A DNA stretch of 64,000 nt from Aliivibrio sifiae (GCF_002954715.1 NZ_MSCP01000001.1:256836-320835); one strand, 5' to 3'; positions 48,803-61,977 are shown, counted from the stretch's first letter. The notes: generated by a model not told the origin, from the letters alone. A program made the numbers and translations.

Positions 48803-50161
48803 ATGTCAGAACTTCTATGGAATCTATCATCATTTATTATCGCACTAGGTATTCTTGTTGCTGTTCATGAATATGGTCATTTTTGGGTAGCTCGCCGTTG
48901 TGGTGTAATTGTTGAGAAATTTTCTATTGGTTTTGGTAAGTCAATCTGGAGCAGAAAAGGCAAAGACGGCACGGAATATAATATATCAATGATCCCGCTT
49001 GGGGGTTATGTGAAAATGTTGGATGAACGTGTTGATGAGGTTCCTGAAGAACTTAAACAACATGCTTTTAATAACCGTCCTTTATGGCAAAGAAGTGCCA
49101 TTGTTGCCGCAGGACCAATCGCGAATTTTATTTTTGCAGTGGTAGCGTGTTGGCTTGCTTTTATGATCGGAGTGACTGCATTAAAGCCAGTTGTTGGACA
49201 TATTGATAATAATTCAATTTTTTCTCAAGCAGGAATTGAATCTGGAGTGGAACTAAAAGCCATTTCAGGAATCAAAACCTCGGATTGGGAAGCAGTTAAT
49301 ATGGCGATTGTTTCTCATATTGGTGATGAGTCGATGACGGTAACCTATAGCGATGAAAATAATATTGGTGTAGATGTTACAACGACTCTTGATTTATCTG
49401 ATTGGAAATTTGATCCAGAAAAAGATTCACCAATGGTGTCTCTAGGTTTTCTTCCTTACCGCCCAGCGTTAACTTTAAATGTCGCCAATGTTAGCGCCAA
49501 TAGTGCAGCTGAAAAATCAGGCTTATTGGTTGGTGATCGTTTGGTTTCTGTTAATGGTCATCAATTAACAGAATGGCAAGAGATGGTTGAGGCGATACAA
49601 GCAAATCCAAATAAAGCGATAGAATTAATTGTTCTTCGTGATAATGAGCAAACAACGTTAACATTAACGCCAGATAGCAAAGAGATCGCAGATGGTAAAA
49701 TCATTGGTTTTGCTGGAGTCTCTCCTATATTCGAAGAATGGCCTGAAGGTTACCGTTATGAAAAACAATATGGTCCAATCGTTGCTTTTGAAAAAGCAGT
49801 AGAAAAAACCGGTAATATTATTGATTTAACATTAACCATGACTAAGAAATTATTCACGGGTGATGTAGCGTTAAATAATTTAAGTGGTCCTATTTCGATA
49901 GCCAAAGGCGCAGGTACTACAGCTGAATATGGTTTAGTATCATTTTTAGGATTTTTAGCTTTAATTAGTGTTAATTTAGGTATTATTAATTTATTACCTC
50001 TTCCTGTATTGGATGGTGGGCATTTACTCTTCTTTGCAATAGAAGGGATTACGCGTAAGCCTGTATCAGAAAGAGTTCAAGAAATTGGTTATAAAGTAGG
50101 AACAGCAATGATTATGTCATTAATGGCTGTCGCTTTATTTAACGACTTTATGCGCCTTTAA
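48803..50161 (+). CDS. rseP: Site-2 protease RseP
   Basis: Inner-membrane zinc metalloprotease that cuts RseA after DegS and so activates the sigma-E response; it also cleaves signal-peptide remnants. 452 residues (E. coli 450). H22-E-Y-G-H26 ([14 protein letters not shown]) is the catalytic zinc motif; [13 protein letters not shown] near residue 395 holds the third ligand (LDGG motif). Two periplasmic PDZ domains lie at about 115-310 ([14 protein letters not shown] is recognisable). Gap to dxr 2 bases, to bamA 29 bases. Confidence 0.98.
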   Translation: MSELLWNLSSFIIALGILVAVHEYGHFWVARRCGVIVEKFSIGFGKSIWSRKGKDGTEYNISMIPLGGYVKMLDERVDEVPEELKQHAFNNRPLWQRSAIVAAGPIANFIFAVVACWLAFMIGVTALKPVVGHIDNNSIFSQAGIESGVELKAISGIKTSDWEAVNMAIVSHIGDESMTVTYSDENNIGVDVTTTLDLSDWKFDPEKDSPMVSLGFLPYRPALTLNVANVSANSAAEKSGLLVGDRLVSVNGHQLTEWQEMVEAIQANPNKAIELIVLRDNEQTTLTLTPDSKEIADGKIIGFAGVSPIFEEWPEGYRYEKQYGPIVAFEKAVEKTGNIIDLTLTMTKKLFTGDVALNNLSGPISIAKGAGTTAEYGLVSFLGFLALISVNLGIINLLPLPVLDGGHLLFFAIEGITRKPVSERVQEIGYKVGTAMIMSLMAVALFNDFMRL

Positions 50162-50190
50162 GTAGTAGCAAGGGAATAATAAAACGTATT

Positions 50191-52620
50191 ATGGCGATGA
50201 AAAAATTGTTGATAGCCTCACTGCTTTTTGGCAGCGTTGCAGCGCAGAGCGCAGAAACATTTGTTATTGATGATATACGCTTTGAGGGATTACAGCGTGT
50301 CGCATTAGGTGCAGCATTACTTAAGACCCCTGTTCGTGTTGGTGATAGTATGAGCCAGCAAGACGTATCTCAGGTAATTCAAGCATTATTTGCTTCTGGT
50401 AACTTTGAAGACGTAAAGGTATTTCGTGATGGGAATGCATTACTAATTAAAGTGACGGAACGTCCAACGATTGCAAATATCTCTTTTTCTGGCAATAAAG
50501 CGATCAAAGAAGAACAGATGCAACAGAACTTAGAAGCCTCTTCTATTCGTGTTGGTGAAGCATTAGACCGAACTACATTAAGTAATATTGAAAAGGGCTT
50601 AGAAGACTTTTATTACAGTGTTGGTAAGTACAATGCAACCGTTCATGCAGTTGTTACTCCATTACCTCGAAACCGTGCAGATCTTAAGTTTGTATTTACT
50701 GAAGGTGTTTCAGCTAAAATTCAACAAATTAACTTTATTGGTAATGAAGTCTTTACAGATGAACAACTCCTTAGCCGCTTCAATCTTAATGTAGATGTAG
50801 CGTGGTGGAACTTCTTAGCTGATGAAAAATACCAGAAACAAGTGCTTGCTGGTGACATTGAAGCATTACGCTCATATTACCTTGACCGAGGTTATTTAAA
50901 GTTTCAGGTAGATTCAACTCAAGTTTCTATTTCTCCGGATAAGAAAGGCGTATACATAGCGTTAACCGTTGATGAAGGTGCTCCTTACACCGTTAGTGGC
51001 GTTAAGTTCCAAGGCGAGTTAATCGGCAAAGAAGAAGAATTTAAAAAGCTTGTTCCTTTTGAAGATGGCGAAGTTTATAACGGCTCTGCAGTTACTCGCT
51101 TAGAAGAAAATATCAAACGTATTTTAGGTGAAGCTGGTTATGCTTATCCTCAAGTTCGTACGATGCCAGAGTTTGATGATGAGAACCAAACAGTATCGCT
51201 AGTTATTAATGTAGAAGCCGGTAATCGTATCTATGTTCGTGATATCAAATTTGTTGGTAATACATCAACTAAAGATGAAGTGTTACGTCGTGAAATGCGT
51301 CAAATGGAAAGTTCTTGGTTAAATTCTAAATCGATTGAAACGGGTAAAAACCGTCTAAACCGTTTGGGTTTCTTTGAAACGGTAGATGTACAAACCGTTC
51401 GTGTCCCAGGATCTGATGACCAAGTTGATCTCGTTTATTCTGTAAAAGAAGCAAACTCAGGAAGTGTTAACTTTGGTGTCGGTTACGGTACTGAATCAGG
51501 CGTGAGCTTCCAAGTTGGTCTTCAGCAAGATAACTTCATCGGTTCTGGTAACCGTGTTGGTATCAATGCAATGATGAACGATTATCAAAAGAACATTAGC
51601 TTAGATTATCGTGATCCTTACTGGAACCTTGATGGTGTCAGTTTAGGGGGTAAGATTTTCTATAATGAATTTGAAGCTTCTGATGCAGGTATTGTCGATT
51701 ATACCAACCAAAGTTATGGTGGTAATCTCACATGGGGTTTCCCATTTGATGAATTAAACTATTTCGAAATTGGTGTGGGCTACACTCATAACAAGATCTC
51801 TAATTTAGAAGGTTATGTTCAAATTGAACAATACTTAAATTCAGTTGGTGATGCTTATGATGAAGGTGCTCAAACGCTGATCGTAAGTGATTTTGATGTC
51901 ACTTTGTCTTGGACTCGTAATAACCTAAATAAAGGTTATTTCCCAACGGCGGGTAACTACCAACGAGCATCTTATAAGATAACGACCCCGAATTCTGATT
52001 CACAGTTCTTTAAAGCACAATATGAAGTTCGCCAGTACTTCCCGTTAACAAAGAAACACGAATTTGCATTATTAATGCGTGGTAAGGCGGGTTACGGTAA
52101 TGGTTATGGTCAAACTGATGGTAATGACAACCTGTACCCATTTTATGAGAACTTTTATGCCGGCGGCTTTACAACCTTACGTGGTTTTGGATCTAACTCA
52201 GCGGGTCCAAAAGCCGTTTATGCACAAGGTTCAAATGGAGGAATAGGTAATAATACTTCTTACGCAGCAACTGATGATTCTGTTGGTGGTAATGCTACCG
52301 CTTTAGCAAGTATTGAGCTGATTGTACCGACTCCATTTGCAAGTGAAGAAACACAAGGACAAATTCGTACCAGTGTCTTCTTTGATATGGCGAGTGTTTG
52401 GGATACAGAGTTTGACTATAAAGATCCTAAGCCAGGGATGGATGGTGGTCAGTATTACTATGATTATTCAGATCCATCAAACTTCCGCTCTTCATATGGT
52501 GCAGCTTTACAATGGATGTCTCCGATGGGGCCATTAGTATTCTCAATTGCGAAACCTGTGAAGATTTATGAAGGTGATGATGAAGAATTCTTTAGTTTCA
52601 CCATTGGTCGAACTTTCTAA
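50191..52620 (+). CDS. bamA: Outer-membrane protein assembly factor BamA
   Basis: Central Omp85 protein of the BAM complex, inserts barrels into the outer membrane. 809 residues (E. coli 810). Signal peptide 1-21 (start MAMKK; the second ATG six bases later is possible), five POTRA domains (about 22-425; [16 protein letters not shown] begins the first), then a 16-stranded barrel with the RGF-type motif TTLRGFGSN and the terminal strand ending FTIGRTF. It lies in rseP-bamA-skp order. Confidence 0.98.
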   Translation: MAMKKLLIASLLFGSVAAQSAETFVIDDIRFEGLQRVALGAALLKTPVRVGDSMSQQDVSQVIQALFASGNFEDVKVFRDGNALLIKVTERPTIANISFSGNKAIKEEQMQQNLEASSIRVGEALDRTTLSNIEKGLEDFYYSVGKYNATVHAVVTPLPRNRADLKFVFTEGVSAKIQQINFIGNEVFTDEQLLSRFNLNVDVAWWNFLADEKYQKQVLAGDIEALRSYYLDRGYLKFQVDSTQVSISPDKKGVYIALTVDEGAPYTVSGVKFQGELIGKEEEFKKLVPFEDGEVYNGSAVTRLEENIKRILGEAGYAYPQVRTMPEFDDENQTVSLVINVEAGNRIYVRDIKFVGNTSTKDEVLRREMRQMESSWLNSKSIETGKNRLNRLGFFETVDVQTVRVPGSDDQVDLVYSVKEANSGSVNFGVGYGTESGVSFQVGLQQDNFIGSGNRVGINAMMNDYQKNISLDYRDPYWNLDGVSLGGKIFYNEFEASDAGIVDYTNQSYGGNLTWGFPFDELNYFEIGVGYTHNKISNLEGYVQIEQYLNSVGDAYDEGAQTLIVSDFDVTLSWTRNNLNKGYFPTAGNYQRASYKITTPNSDSQFFKAQYEVRQYFPLTKKHEFALLMRGKAGYGNGYGQTDGNDNLYPFYENFYAGGFTTLRGFGSNSAGPKAVYAQGSNGGIGNNTSYAATDDSVGGNATALASIELIVPTPFASEETQGQIRTSVFFDMASVWDTEFDYKDPKPGMDGGQYYYDYSDPSNFRSSYGAALQWMSPMGPLVFSIAKPVKIYEGDDEEFFSFTIGRTF

Positions 52621-52699
52621 ACATTGATAGCTCTAATAGAAAAGTGTTAATGTAAACCGATTCAATTTAGGTCGATAATAATTAATTAAGGATATGATT

Positions 52700-53209
52700 T
52701 TGAAAAAGTTGGTAAAAGTAGCCGCTTTAGGCACAGTATTATTAAGTGGTTCTTTTTTTGCTAATGCAGCAGAAGCAGCAACCAAAATTGGTTATGTAAA
52801 CATGGCTCAAATCGTTCAGCAAATGCCACAACGTGAAGCTATTTCAGAAAAACTTCGTGCTGAGTTTAAAGACCGTATTGATGAATTACGTAGCCTAGAG
52901 TCAAAAATTAAAGACAAAGTAGAAACGATCAAACGTGATGGTGAGCTTCTAGGTGCGTCAGGTAAAACAAAACTTGAGCGTGAAATTGCTTCGCTTCAAT
53001 CAGATTACAAACTAAAAGCACAAGCATTAGATGAAGATAACCGTCGTCGTCAAGGCGAAGAACGTCAGAAGTTGATCATGCAAGTACAACAAACAGTAGA
53101 AAAAGTAGCGAACAAAGAAGGCTATGATATGGTTGTTGATGCTCAAACACTACTTTGGGCAAAACCAGAAGACAATCTATCTGAAAAAGTTATTAAAGAA
53201 ATTAAATAA
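52700..53209 (+). CDS. skp: Periplasmic chaperone Skp (OmpH)
   Basis: Trimeric 'jellyfish' chaperone carrying unfolded outer-membrane proteins to BAM. About 169 residues, with a signal peptide (cleavage near ANA or AEA), [19 protein letters not shown] at the mature start and long coiled-coil arms (about 55-140). An ATG six bases upstream (52694) is in frame, but AAGGA is only 1 base from it and seven bases from the TTG at 52700, which I therefore prefer. Both products would work. Confidence 0.93.
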   Translation: MKKLVKVAALGTVLLSGSFFANAAEAATKIGYVNMAQIVQQMPQREAISEKLRAEFKDRIDELRSLESKIKDKVETIKRDGELLGASGKTKLEREIASLQSDYKLKAQALDEDNRRRQGEERQKLIMQVQQTVEKVANKEGYDMVVDAQTLLWAKPEDNLSEKVIKEIK

Positions 53210-53217
53210 GGTCGAAC

Positions 53218-54237
53218 ATGACTCGTATTACGCTTGCTGAATTGGCAAAAAAACTGGGTGCAACCGTTCATGGTAACGGTGATGTTGTTGTACATTCTAT
53301 CGCTTCGATGAGCAAGGCTGGAGAAGGGGATATAACCTTTCTTTCAAATGCTAAATATCGTAAGCAATTGGCTAGTTGCCAAGCATCAGCGGTGATTGTG
53401 AAAGAGGCGGACGTTGAGTTCTGTCAATCTAATGCATTAATAATGCGAGACCCATATTTAGGCTTTGCTTTAGCAGCTCAAGCTTTAGATACAACACCAG
53501 CTCCAGCAAAAGATATTGCACCATCAGCGTATATTGCTGATGATGCAATGATTGGAGAAGGTGTTGCTATTGGACATAATGCAGTAATTGAATCGAAAGC
53601 AGTTATTGCTGATGGTGCGATTATTGGTTCAGGCTGTTTTGTTGGCCAAGAAGCAAAAATTGGTAAAAATACGAAGTTATGGGCAAATGTTTCTATTTAC
53701 CATCGCGTAGAAATTGGTGAATCTTGTTTAATTCAATCAGGTACTGTTATTGGTTCTGATGGTTTTGGTTACGCAAATGACCGTGGTACATGGGTTAAAA
53801 TACCTCAGCTCGGCTCTGTCATTATTGGTGATAACGTTGAGATTGGTGCCAATACTGCGATTGACCGTGGTGCAATTGATAATACAGTGATTGAAAGTAA
53901 TGTTATTATTGATAACCAAATTCAAATCGCTCATAACGTACAAATCGGATCTGGTTCAGCGATGGCTGGTGGTACAATTGTCGCTGGTAGTACAAGTATT
54001 GGTAAACATTGTATTATTGGTGGTGGTTCAGTGATTAATGGCCATATTGACATTACCGATGGCGTAACTATCACTGGTATGGGTATGGTGATGAGAGGCA
54101 TTAGCGAAAAAGGCATGTACTCATCAGGTATTCCACTGCAAACAAATAAAGAATGGCGAAAAACTGCAACTCGTGTTCATAAGATTGATGAAATGAATAA
54201 GCGATTAAAGGCAGTAGAGAAAAAGTTACTCGACTAA
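53218..54237 (+). CDS. lpxD: UDP-3-O-acylglucosamine N-acyltransferase
   Basis: Third enzyme of lipid A biosynthesis, adds the N-linked 3-hydroxyacyl chain. 339 residues (E. coli 341). The N-terminal uridine-binding domain is about 1-100, followed by left-handed beta-helix hexapeptide repeats (for example [20 protein letters not shown]), the catalytic histidine region [18 protein letters not shown] (His in AHN) and a C-terminal helix. It starts 8 bases after skp. Confidence 0.98.
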   Translation: MTRITLAELAKKLGATVHGNGDVVVHSIASMSKAGEGDITFLSNAKYRKQLASCQASAVIVKEADVEFCQSNALIMRDPYLGFALAAQALDTTPAPAKDIAPSAYIADDAMIGEGVAIGHNAVIESKAVIADGAIIGSGCFVGQEAKIGKNTKLWANVSIYHRVEIGESCLIQSGTVIGSDGFGYANDRGTWVKIPQLGSVIIGDNVEIGANTAIDRGAIDNTVIESNVIIDNQIQIAHNVQIGSGSAMAGGTIVAGSTSIGKHCIIGGGSVINGHIDITDGVTITGMGMVMRGISEKGMYSSGIPLQTNKEWRKTATRVHKIDEMNKRLKAVEKKLLD

Positions 54238-54271
54238 CTCTCATCCGTTAACATTCTAATTAATAAGTATT

Positions 54272-54293
54272 GGTCTGCATTTTGCAGACCTTT
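54272..54293 (+). terminator. Weak hairpin between lpxD and fabZ
   Basis: GGTCTGCA (54272-54279) pairs perfectly with TGCAGACC (54283-54290) around TTT, followed by only TTTGT. Perhaps a leaky stop within the operon. Confidence 0.55.
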
Positions 54294-54364
54294 GTCTATC
54301 TATTATTACTCTATTTGAGCTACACTATTACTCAGATACGATATTGTTTTACAGGAATATTATT

Positions 54365-54817
54365 TTGACTCGTGAAAATAAAACACTCAACATTACAGAA
54401 ATCCAAGAGTTATTACCGCACCGTTACCCATTCTTATTGGTTGACCGAGTAACAGATTTCGAAGAAGAAAAATACTTACACGCGATCAAGAATGTGTCTG
54501 TGAATGAACCTCAATTTACTGGCCATTTCCCACAAATGCCAATTTTTCCAGGTGTATTGATTCTTGAAGCAATGGCTCAAGCAACTGGCCTATTAGCATT
54601 TAAATCGTTTGGTGCTCCTGCTGAGAATGAACTTTACTATTTTGCTAGTATTGATAAAGCAAAATTCCGTAAACCAGTTGTTCCTGGTGACCAATTAATT
54701 ATTGAAGTTGAATTCATTAAAGATCGCCGTGGTATTGCACTATTTAATGGTGTAGCTAAAGTTGACGGTGCTGTAGTGTGTTCAGCTGAACTTAAGTGTG
54801 CAAGACGAGAGTTTTAA
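54365..54817 (+). CDS. fabZ: 3-hydroxyacyl-ACP dehydratase FabZ
   Basis: Dehydrates hydroxyacyl-ACP in fatty-acid synthesis. 150 residues from the TTG at 54365 (E. coli 151); CAGGA ends eight bases upstream. The hot-dog fold motif [18 protein letters not shown] (given in part: [12 protein letters not shown]) and catalytic His and Glu in [20 protein letters not shown] (split: [19 protein letters not shown]) are visible. It ends 2 bases before the lpxA ATG. Confidence 0.96.
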   Translation: MTRENKTLNITEIQELLPHRYPFLLVDRVTDFEEEKYLHAIKNVSVNEPQFTGHFPQMPIFPGVLILEAMAQATGLLAFKSFGAPAENELYYFASIDKAKFRKPVVPGDQLIIEVEFIKDRRGIALFNGVAKVDGAVVCSAELKCARREF

Positions 54818-54819
54818 TT

Positions 54820-55608
54820 ATGATTCATGAATCGGCTCAAATTCATCCGTCAGCAGTTATTGAAGGTAATGTAACGATTGACGCTAATGTATCTGTTGGA
54901 CCATTCACTTACATTACTGGTAATGTAACGATTGGGGAAGGTACAGAAATAATGTCGCATGTTGTCATTAAAGGCGATACGACGATAGGCAAAGATAACC
55001 GTATCTTCCCGTTTGCTACTATTGGTGAAGAAAGCCAAGATAAAAAATACGGCGGTGAAGTAACTAAAGTCGTTATTGGCGATCGTAATGTTATTCGTGA
55101 AAGCGTTCAAATTCACCGAGGTACAGTTCAAGATCGTGGTGTAACGACTGTTGGTAATGATAATTTACTTTGCGTGAACGTACATATTGCACATGACTGC
55201 ATCGTTGCTGATAACATCATCATGGGTAACAACGCGACATTAGCTGGCCATGTAACGGTTGAAGATTATGCGATTGTTTCTGCATTGTCTCCTGTTCATC
55301 AGTTTTGTACCGTTGGAGCACATAGCTTCATTGGCGGTGCGTCTGTAGTTGTTCAAGATGTGCCTCCGTTTGTGATGGCACAAGGTAACCACTGTAAGCC
55401 TTTCGGTATCAATATCGAAGGATTAAAACGTCGTGGTTTTGAAAAACCTGAGATTCATGCTATTCGTCGAGCTTATAAAGCACTTTATCGTAATGGTAAT
55501 ACATTAGAAGAAGCAAAAGCTGAGATAAATAAAGAAATTGAAGCATTTCCAGTACTTCAAGGCTTCTTAGATTTGTTTGAGAAATCGACGCGCGGTATTA
55601 TTCGTTAA
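54820..55608 (+). CDS. lpxA: UDP-N-acetylglucosamine acyltransferase LpxA
   Basis: First enzyme of lipid A biosynthesis. 262 residues from ATG 54820, equal to E. coli; the frame is open to 54796 in fabZ, but [17 protein letters not shown] is the family N-terminus. Hexapeptide beta-helix repeats fill 1-190, with catalytic His in [13 protein letters not shown]. Ends 73 bases before lpxB, with a terminator-like hairpin between. Confidence 0.98.
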   Translation: MIHESAQIHPSAVIEGNVTIDANVSVGPFTYITGNVTIGEGTEIMSHVVIKGDTTIGKDNRIFPFATIGEESQDKKYGGEVTKVVIGDRNVIRESVQIHRGTVQDRGVTTVGNDNLLCVNVHIAHDCIVADNIIMGNNATLAGHVTVEDYAIVSALSPVHQFCTVGAHSFIGGASVVVQDVPPFVMAQGNHCKPFGINIEGLKRRGFEKPEIHAIRRAYKALYRNGNTLEEAKAEINKEIEAFPVLQGFLDLFEKSTRGIIR

Positions 55609-55640
55609 TAACGGCGTTTAGAAGTATATAAGCATATTAC

Positions 55641-55667
55641 AAAGGCCTATTGATGTAGGCCTTTTTT
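55641..55667 (+). terminator. Terminator between lpxA and lpxB
   Basis: AAAGGCCTA (55641-55649) pairs perfectly with TAGGCCTTT (55656-55664), loop of six, T-run to 55667. lpxB begins only 15 bases later, so read-through is likely or lpxB has a promoter nearby. Confidence 0.85.
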
Positions 55668-55681
55668 ATTTTGGAGCAAAA

Positions 55682-56833
55682 ATGACCAAACCATTACGAA
55701 TTGGTATTGTCGCTGGTGAGTTATCTGGTGATACGCTAGGTGAAGGCTTTATTAAGTCAGTAAAAGCACAATATCCTGGTGCTGAATTTGTGGGGATCGG
55801 CGGACCTAAAATGATAGCTCAAGGATGTGAGTCATTATTTGATATGGAAGAACTGGCCGTAATGGGGTTGGTAGAAGTATTGAGTCGATTACCTCGTTTA
55901 TTAAAAGTGAAAGCAGAACTTGTTAATCATTTTACTCAAAACCCACCAGATGTTTTTATCGGTATTGATGCGCCTGACTTTAATTTACGTTTAGAAAAAA
56001 CGCTAAAAGAGAAAGGTATAAAAACAGTTCATTATGTTAGTCCATCTGTATGGGCTTGGCGTCCAAAACGTATATTTAAAATTGATGCCGCAACGGATCT
56101 TGTTTTAGCATTCTTGCCGTTTGAAAAAGCATTTTATGATAAATATAATGTAGCTTGTGAGTTTATTGGCCATACATTGGCTGATGCAATTCCAATGCAA
56201 AGCGATCAAATTTCAGCTCGTGAATTATTAGGTTTACAACAAGATCGTCAATGGCTAGCCGTTTTACCAGGTAGCCGTGGTGGTGAAGTTGCATTAATTG
56301 CCAAACCATTTATTGAAACCTGTCAACGTATTCATAAACAACATCCTAAAATGGGGTTTGTCGTTGCCGCTGTTAACGAAAAACGCCGTGAACAGTTTGA
56401 AACAATCTGGAAAGAAACGGCCCCTGAATTAGAATTTACAATTATTCAAGATACGGCCCGAAATGTCATGACAGCCGCTGATGCTGTATTATTAGCATCA
56501 GGTACGGTAGCACTTGAATGTATGCTAATAAAAAGACCAATGGTTGTTGGTTATCAAGTAAATAAACTAACAGGATGGATTGCTCAAAAGCTTTCGATTA
56601 CTGAATTTGTTTCTTTGCCTAATGTCTTAGCAGGAAAAGAATTAGTGCAAGAGTTTATTCAAGAAGAGTGTCACCCTGATTTTCTTTATCCGGCAATGGA
56701 AAAAGTATTGAGCCAAGATAACAGTGAATTAATTGAAAAGTTTACTGAAATGCATCAATGGATCCAAAAAGATGCGGACAAGCAAGCCGCTAATGCCGTC
56801 TTACGTCTAATTAATAAAGAAACAGCAGAATAA
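55682..56833 (+). CDS. lpxB: Lipid-A-disaccharide synthase
   Basis: Glycosyltransferase (GT19) that joins UDP-diacylglucosamine and lipid X. 383 residues (E. coli 382). Motifs [17 protein letters not shown] and [17 protein letters not shown] near the N-terminus, [14 protein letters not shown], and [22 protein letters not shown] (core ASGTVALE) are typical. It precedes rnhB with 4 bases between. Confidence 0.98.
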   Translation: MTKPLRIGIVAGELSGDTLGEGFIKSVKAQYPGAEFVGIGGPKMIAQGCESLFDMEELAVMGLVEVLSRLPRLLKVKAELVNHFTQNPPDVFIGIDAPDFNLRLEKTLKEKGIKTVHYVSPSVWAWRPKRIFKIDAATDLVLAFLPFEKAFYDKYNVACEFIGHTLADAIPMQSDQISARELLGLQQDRQWLAVLPGSRGGEVALIAKPFIETCQRIHKQHPKMGFVVAAVNEKRREQFETIWKETAPELEFTIIQDTARNVMTAADAVLLASGTVALECMLIKRPMVVGYQVNKLTGWIAQKLSITEFVSLPNVLAGKELVQEFIQEECHPDFLYPAMEKVLSQDNSELIEKFTEMHQWIQKDADKQAANAVLRLINKETAE

Positions 56834-56837
56834 CGTT

Positions 56838-57461
56838 ATGACAAAAAAAACAGACTCGAAAGAATTACCTCCATTTGAATACCCTCAAGGTTACCAGTTA
56901 TTTGCTGGTGTTGATGAAGTAGGGCGTGGACCATTAGTTGGTGCAGTTGTAACGGCTGCTGTTATTTTAGACCCAAATAATCCAATCGAAGGTTTAACGG
57001 ATTCTAAAAAATTGACGGATAAAAAGCGTGATTTATTGTTTCCAGAAATCCAAGAAAAAGCATTAGCATGGTCACTAGGTCGCTGTGAAGCTCATGAAAT
57101 TGATGAGTTGAACATCTTACAAGCTACAATGGTTGCGATGCAAAGAGCCATTGCAGGATTAAAAATAACGCCAGATTTTGCCTTAATTGATGGTAATAAA
57201 GTCCCTGATTTACCAATGGCTAGTTTAGCTGTTGTTAAAGGTGACTTACGAGTTCAAGAGATCAGTGCTGCATCTATTATTGCAAAAGTAACTCGCGACA
57301 GAGAAATGGAAGTTCTAGATAAAGAATTTCCTCAATTTGGTTTTGCGAAGCATAAAGGTTATCCAACCAAGGCACATTTTGCTGCCATTGAAGAGCATGG
57401 TGTGATTTCTGAACATCGCCGTAGCTTTAAACCCGTGAAACGTGTGTTAGGAATAGAGTAA
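56838..57461 (+). CDS. rnhB: Ribonuclease HII
   Basis: Cuts RNA in RNA-DNA hybrids and removes single ribonucleotides. 207 residues (E. coli 198). [16 protein letters not shown] carries the catalytic D-E pair, [10 protein letters not shown] and [12 protein letters not shown] the others. The stop overlaps the dnaE start by one base (TAATG). Confidence 0.98.
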   Translation: MTKKTDSKELPPFEYPQGYQLFAGVDEVGRGPLVGAVVTAAVILDPNNPIEGLTDSKKLTDKKRDLLFPEIQEKALAWSLGRCEAHEIDELNILQATMVAMQRAIAGLKITPDFALIDGNKVPDLPMASLAVVKGDLRVQEISAASIIAKVTRDREMEVLDKEFPQFGFAKHKGYPTKAHFAAIEEHGVISEHRRSFKPVKRVLGIE

Positions 57462-60400
57462 TGTCTGACCCTAAATTTGTACACCTTAGAGTTCATAGTG
57501 ATTTCTCACTTGTTGATGGCCTTTCTAAAGTCCCACCATTAGTAAAGAAAGTTGCTGAAATGAACATGCCAGCTATGGGATTAACTGATTTCACTAACTT
57601 ATGTGGTTTAGTTAAGTATTATTTTGCTGCCCATGGCGCAGGTGTTAAACCTATTATAGGTGCAGATTTTACGGTTCAGTCAAAAGAATTTGGTAATGAA
57701 CTGTTTAACCTAACTGTCTTAGCAAAAAATAATGAAGGGTATAAAAACCTTACGTTATTAATATCAAAAGCATACCTACGCGGTCACGTTCAACATACTC
57801 CAGTAATGGATAAAGAGTGGTTGATAGAGCATAGAGAAGGCTTAATTCTTCTTTCTGGCGGCAAAAATGGTGATGTAGGTAAGGCGCTGCTTAAAGGCAA
57901 TAAAGAACTTGCTGATGAATGTGTTGAGTTTTATCAAACCCATTTCCCTGAACACTATTATCTTGAATTAACTCGAACAGGTCGTTCTGATGAAGAAAGT
58001 TACCTTCACTTTGCTGTAGAGTTAGCCGAAAAAGAAGGGTTGCCAGTTGTTGCTACCAATGATGTTCGCTTTATTAAAGCGGAAGATTTTGAAGCGCATG
58101 AAATTCGAGTAGCTATCCATGATGGCTTTACTTTAGTCGATCCCCGCCGACCAAGACTTTATAGTGAACAACAGTATTTACGTTCAGAAGATGAAATGTG
58201 TGAGCTGTTTTCTGATATACCAGAAGCGTTAGAAAACAGTGTTGAAATTGCAAAACGTTGTAATGTTACGGTACGTCTTGGGGAGTACTTTCTTCCGAAT
58301 TTTCCAACGGAAGGGATGAAAATTGAAGACTTCTTAGTTAAAAAATCTCAAGAAGGTTTGGAGCGACGTTTAGCCTTTTTGTTCCCTGATGAAAAAGTAC
58401 GTTTAGAACGAAGACCTGAATACGACGAACGTTTACAAATTGAATTAGACGTAGTTAACCAAATGGGTTTCCCAGGTTACTTCCTTATCGTAATGGAATT
58501 TATTCAGTGGTCTAAAGATAATGATATTCCTGTTGGTCCGGGTCGAGGGTCTGGTGCAGGTTCACTTGTTGCTTACGCCCTGGATATTACCGATCTTGAT
58601 CCTCTCGAATACGATCTCCTTTTTGAACGATTCTTGAATCCTGAGCGTGTTTCCATGCCCGATTTCGATATCGATTTCTGTATGGATAAACGTGATCAGG
58701 TAATTGATCATGTCGCTGAAATGTATGGTCGTGATGCGGTATCTCAAATCATTACCTTCGGTACCATGGCGGCAAAAGCGGTAATTCGAGATGTAGGCCG
58801 AGTTCTTGGGCATCCTTATGGTTTTGTTGATCGTCTTTCAAAACTAATCCCGCCAGATCCTGGTATGACATTAGCAAAAGCATTTGATGCTGAACCTCAA
58901 CTTCCAGAGCTTTATAATGGCGATGAAGAAGTTAAAGCCTTGATTGATATGTGTCGAATCTTGGAAGGTTGTACGCGAAATGCAGGTAAACATGCGGGTG
59001 GTGTTGTTATTTCACCAACGACAATTACTGACTTTGCTCCATTGTATTGTGATGCGGATGGTAACTTCCCCGTAACACAGTTTGATAAGAATGACGTTGA
59101 AACTGCAGGTCTAGTTAAGTTCGACTTCTTGGGTTTAAGAACCTTAACCATTATTGATTGGGCTTTAGGGTTAGTAAATCCTCGCTTGAAGAAAGAAGGT
59201 AAAGATCCGGTACGTATTGAATCAATTCCTTTGGATGATCAAGCGTCATTTAGATTATTACAAAACTCAGAAACTACCGCGGTATTCCAATTGGAATCCC
59301 GTGGTATGAAAGATCTGATCAAACGTCTACAACCAGATAGCTTTGAAGATATTATCGCATTAGTGGCACTATTCCGCCCTGGTCCATTGCAATCAGGCAT
59401 GGTAGATAACTTTATAGACCGTAAACATGGTCGAGAAGAAGTCTCTTATCCTGATGCTACTTGGCAGCATGAATCACTTAAAGAAACACTAGAACCAACT
59501 TACGGTATCATTTTATACCAAGAACAAGTTATGCAAATCGCCCAGATCTTAGCGGGTTATACGCTAGGTGGTGCCGACATGCTTCGTCGTGCAATGGGTA
59601 AGAAAAAACCTGAAGAAATGGCAAAGCAGCGTGGTACCTTTAAAGAAGGTGCGATTGCTAATGGCGTAGATGGTGAGTTGTCGATGAAAATCTTCGACTT
59701 GGTAGAAAAGTTTGCTGGTTATGGTTTTAACAAATCTCACTCAGCCGCTTATGCCTTAGTTTCTTATCAGACATTATGGTTAAAAACGCATTATCCTGCA
59801 GAGTTTATGGCGGCGGTAATGACCGCTGATATGGATAACACCGATAAGATTATAGGTCTTGTTGATGAATGTTTCCGTATGAAGTTAAAAGTGCTTCCAC
59901 CAGATGTTAATGCCGGTTTATATCGTTTCAATGTCGATGAAGATGGCGCGATTGTTTATGGTATTGGTGCGATTAAAGGGGTTGGTGAAGCGCCTATTGA
60001 GAATATCATAGAGGCTCGTAATAAAGGCGGACATTTCCGTGATTTATTTGATTTTTGCTCTCGAATTGATACCAAAAAAACCAATAAGCGTGTGGTAGAA
60101 AAATTGATCCGTTCTGGCGCATTAGACAGACTTGGCCCTCATCGTGCTGCATTGATGGCGTCATTAGATGATGCAATGAAAGCCGCTGGGCAACATCATC
60201 AAGCGGAATCATTTGGTCAATCAGATATGTTTGGGGTGTTAACTCAAGCACCTGAAGAAGTTGAACAAGCGTATACACATGTTCCAAGATGGCCTGAAAA
60301 AGTATGGCTTGAAGGGGAGAGGGAAACATTAGGTCTCTATTTAACAGGTCACCCAGTTAACGCGTATATTAAAGAGTTATCTCGATATACAACGTGGCGT

Positions 60401-60940
60401 TTGAATGATGCTCACGTTACCAGACGTGATCAAACTGTAACAGTTGCAGGTTTAGTTATTGCTGCTAGAGTAATGACCACAAAACGTGGCAGCCGGATCG
60501 GTTTAATGACATTGGATGATAGATCCGGTCGAATGGAGGTCATGTTATTCTCAGATGCGCTTGATCGATACGCTGATTTGCTAGAAACTGACAAAATAGT
60601 GCTTGTTTCTGGACAGGTCAGCTTTGATGATTTCAATGGTGGGCTTAAAATGTCTGCCCGTGAAGTGATGTCATTGGGGGATGCACGAGAAAAATACGCT
60701 CGTGGATTATCAGTTTCTGTTACAGAAGCACAAATTAACAATCAATTTTTTGAGCGCTTTAGTCAAATACTAGAGCCGAATCGGGCAGGGACTGTTCCGG
60801 TAAATGTATATTATCAGCGAGCGAATGCTCGTGTTAAGTTGGTCTTAGGGACAGAGTGGCGAGTGACGCCAACAGACCAACTGATGGATGATTTGAAATC
60901 GTTGCTTGGCGAACAGCAAGTCGAGCTTGAATTTAACTAG
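57461..60940 (+). CDS. dnaE: DNA polymerase III alpha subunit
   Basis: Replicative polymerase subunit, 1159 residues (E. coli 1160). The N-terminal PHP domain begins [19 protein letters not shown] (core [13 protein letters not shown]). The catalytic aspartates lie in [16 protein letters not shown] (near residue 400), with [16 protein letters not shown] just before. The HhH and OB domains follow ([17 protein letters not shown] at about 990-1010), then the tau-binding C-terminus. It overlaps rnhB by one base. A hairpin, AAGGCTGC (60948-60955) / GCGGCCTT (60964-60971), with no T-run, lies before accA. Confidence 0.99.
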   Translation: MSDPKFVHLRVHSDFSLVDGLSKVPPLVKKVAEMNMPAMGLTDFTNLCGLVKYYFAAHGAGVKPIIGADFTVQSKEFGNELFNLTVLAKNNEGYKNLTLLISKAYLRGHVQHTPVMDKEWLIEHREGLILLSGGKNGDVGKALLKGNKELADECVEFYQTHFPEHYYLELTRTGRSDEESYLHFAVELAEKEGLPVVATNDVRFIKAEDFEAHEIRVAIHDGFTLVDPRRPRLYSEQQYLRSEDEMCELFSDIPEALENSVEIAKRCNVTVRLGEYFLPNFPTEGMKIEDFLVKKSQEGLERRLAFLFPDEKVRLERRPEYDERLQIELDVVNQMGFPGYFLIVMEFIQWSKDNDIPVGPGRGSGAGSLVAYALDITDLDPLEYDLLFERFLNPERVSMPDFDIDFCMDKRDQVIDHVAEMYGRDAVSQIITFGTMAAKAVIRDVGRVLGHPYGFVDRLSKLIPPDPGMTLAKAFDAEPQLPELYNGDEEVKALIDMCRILEGCTRNAGKHAGGVVISPTTITDFAPLYCDADGNFPVTQFDKNDVETAGLVKFDFLGLRTLTIIDWALGLVNPRLKKEGKDPVRIESIPLDDQASFRLLQNSETTAVFQLESRGMKDLIKRLQPDSFEDIIALVALFRPGPLQSGMVDNFIDRKHGREEVSYPDATWQHESLKETLEPTYGIILYQEQVMQIAQILAGYTLGGADMLRRAMGKKKPEEMAKQRGTFKEGAIANGVDGELSMKIFDLVEKFAGYGFNKSHSAAYALVSYQTLWLKTHYPAEFMAAVMTADMDNTDKIIGLVDECFRMKLKVLPPDVNAGLYRFNVDEDGAIVYGIGAIKGVGEAPIENIIEARNKGGHFRDLFDFCSRIDTKKTNKRVVEKLIRSGALDRLGPHRAALMASLDDAMKAAGQHHQAESFGQSDMFGVLTQAPEEVEQAYTHVPRWPEKVWLEGERETLGLYLTGHPVNAYIKELSRYTTWRLNDAHVTRRDQTVTVAGLVIAARVMTTKRGSRIGLMTLDDRSGRMEVMLFSDALDRYADLLETDKIVLVSGQVSFDDFNGGLKMSAREVMSLGDAREKYARGLSVSVTEAQINNQFFERFSQILEPNRAGTVPVNVYYQRANARVKLVLGTEWRVTPTDQLMDDLKSLLGEQQVELEFN

Positions 60941-60991
60941 AATAAGTAAGGCTGCTAATTTGAGCGGCCTTGAACTAATAAGGATTCTTTA

Positions 60992-61951
60992 ATGAGCCTA
61001 AATTTTCTTGAATTTGAAAAACCAATTGCAGAACTAGAAGCTAAAATTGAAGCGCTGCGTGATATTTCTCGCCGTGGTGGAGATAATACGCTTGATCTAG
61101 AAAAAGAAATTAAGCAATTAGAAGATAAATGTTTAGAGCTTAAAAAGAAAACATTTAGTGACTTAGGTGCGTGGGAAGTTGCACAACTTGCTCGTCACCC
61201 TGAGCGTCCATATGTACTAGATTACATCGAACACATGTTTACAGAGTTTGATGAACTGGCCGGTGATCGTGCTTTTGCTGATGATAAAGCATTAGTTGGT
61301 GGTATGGCTCGTTTAGATGGTCGTCCTGTTATGATTATTGGTCATCAAAAAGGTCGTGGTACTAAAGAAAAAGTACTTCGTAACTTTGGTATGCCAAAAC
61401 CAGAAGGTTACCGTAAAGCAAAACGTTTAATGCAAATGGCTGAGCGTTTTAAAATGCCTATCATTACTTTCATCGATACCGCTGGTGCTTATCCTGGTGT
61501 TGGCGCTGAAGAGCGTGGACAATCTGAAGCTATCGCAATGAACTTAAAAATCATGTCGGAACTAAGTGTTCCTGTGATTTGTAATGTTGTTGGTGAAGGT
61601 GGCTCTGGTGGAGCATTAGCCATTGGCGTAGGTGATTACGTGAATATGCTTCAATACTCTACTTATTCAGTAATTTCTCCTGAAGGTTGTGCATCAATCT
61701 TATGGCGTGATTCAGATAAAGCCCCACAAGCTGCTGAAGCGATGGGTCTTGTTGCACCTCGCTTAAAAGAGCTTGAATTGATTGATACGATTATTGATGA
61801 GCCTCTAGGTGGAGCACATCGTGATCATAAAGCAACGGCTGAAAATATTAAGGCTCGTTTAATTGAACAATTAAACGAATTAGCAGGCTTTGACGAAGAA
61901 GCATTGCTTGATCGTCGTTACCAACGTCTAATGAACTACGGTTACTGCTGA
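60992..61951 (+). CDS. accA: Acetyl-CoA carboxylase carboxyltransferase subunit alpha
   Basis: Makes malonyl-CoA together with AccB, AccC and AccD. 319 residues, as in E. coli. N-terminal helices with [20 protein letters not shown] (split [12 protein letters not shown]), then the crotonase-type core with [20 protein letters not shown] (parts), [18 protein letters not shown] and [26 protein letters not shown] is the ribosome-binding site. It follows dnaE (51-base gap). Confidence 0.98.
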   Translation: MSLNFLEFEKPIAELEAKIEALRDISRRGGDNTLDLEKEIKQLEDKCLELKKKTFSDLGAWEVAQLARHPERPYVLDYIEHMFTEFDELAGDRAFADDKALVGGMARLDGRPVMIIGHQKGRGTKEKVLRNFGMPKPEGYRKAKRLMQMAERFKMPIITFIDTAGAYPGVGAEERGQSEAIAMNLKIMSELSVPVICNVVGEGGSGGALAIGVGDYVNMLQYSTYSVISPEGCASILWRDSDKAPQAAEAMGLVAPRLKELELIDTIIDEPLGGAHRDHKATAENIKARLIEQLNELAGFDEEALLDRRYQRLMNYGYC

Positions 61952-61977
61952 TAATTTCGGTCAGATAGAGTAAAGTG

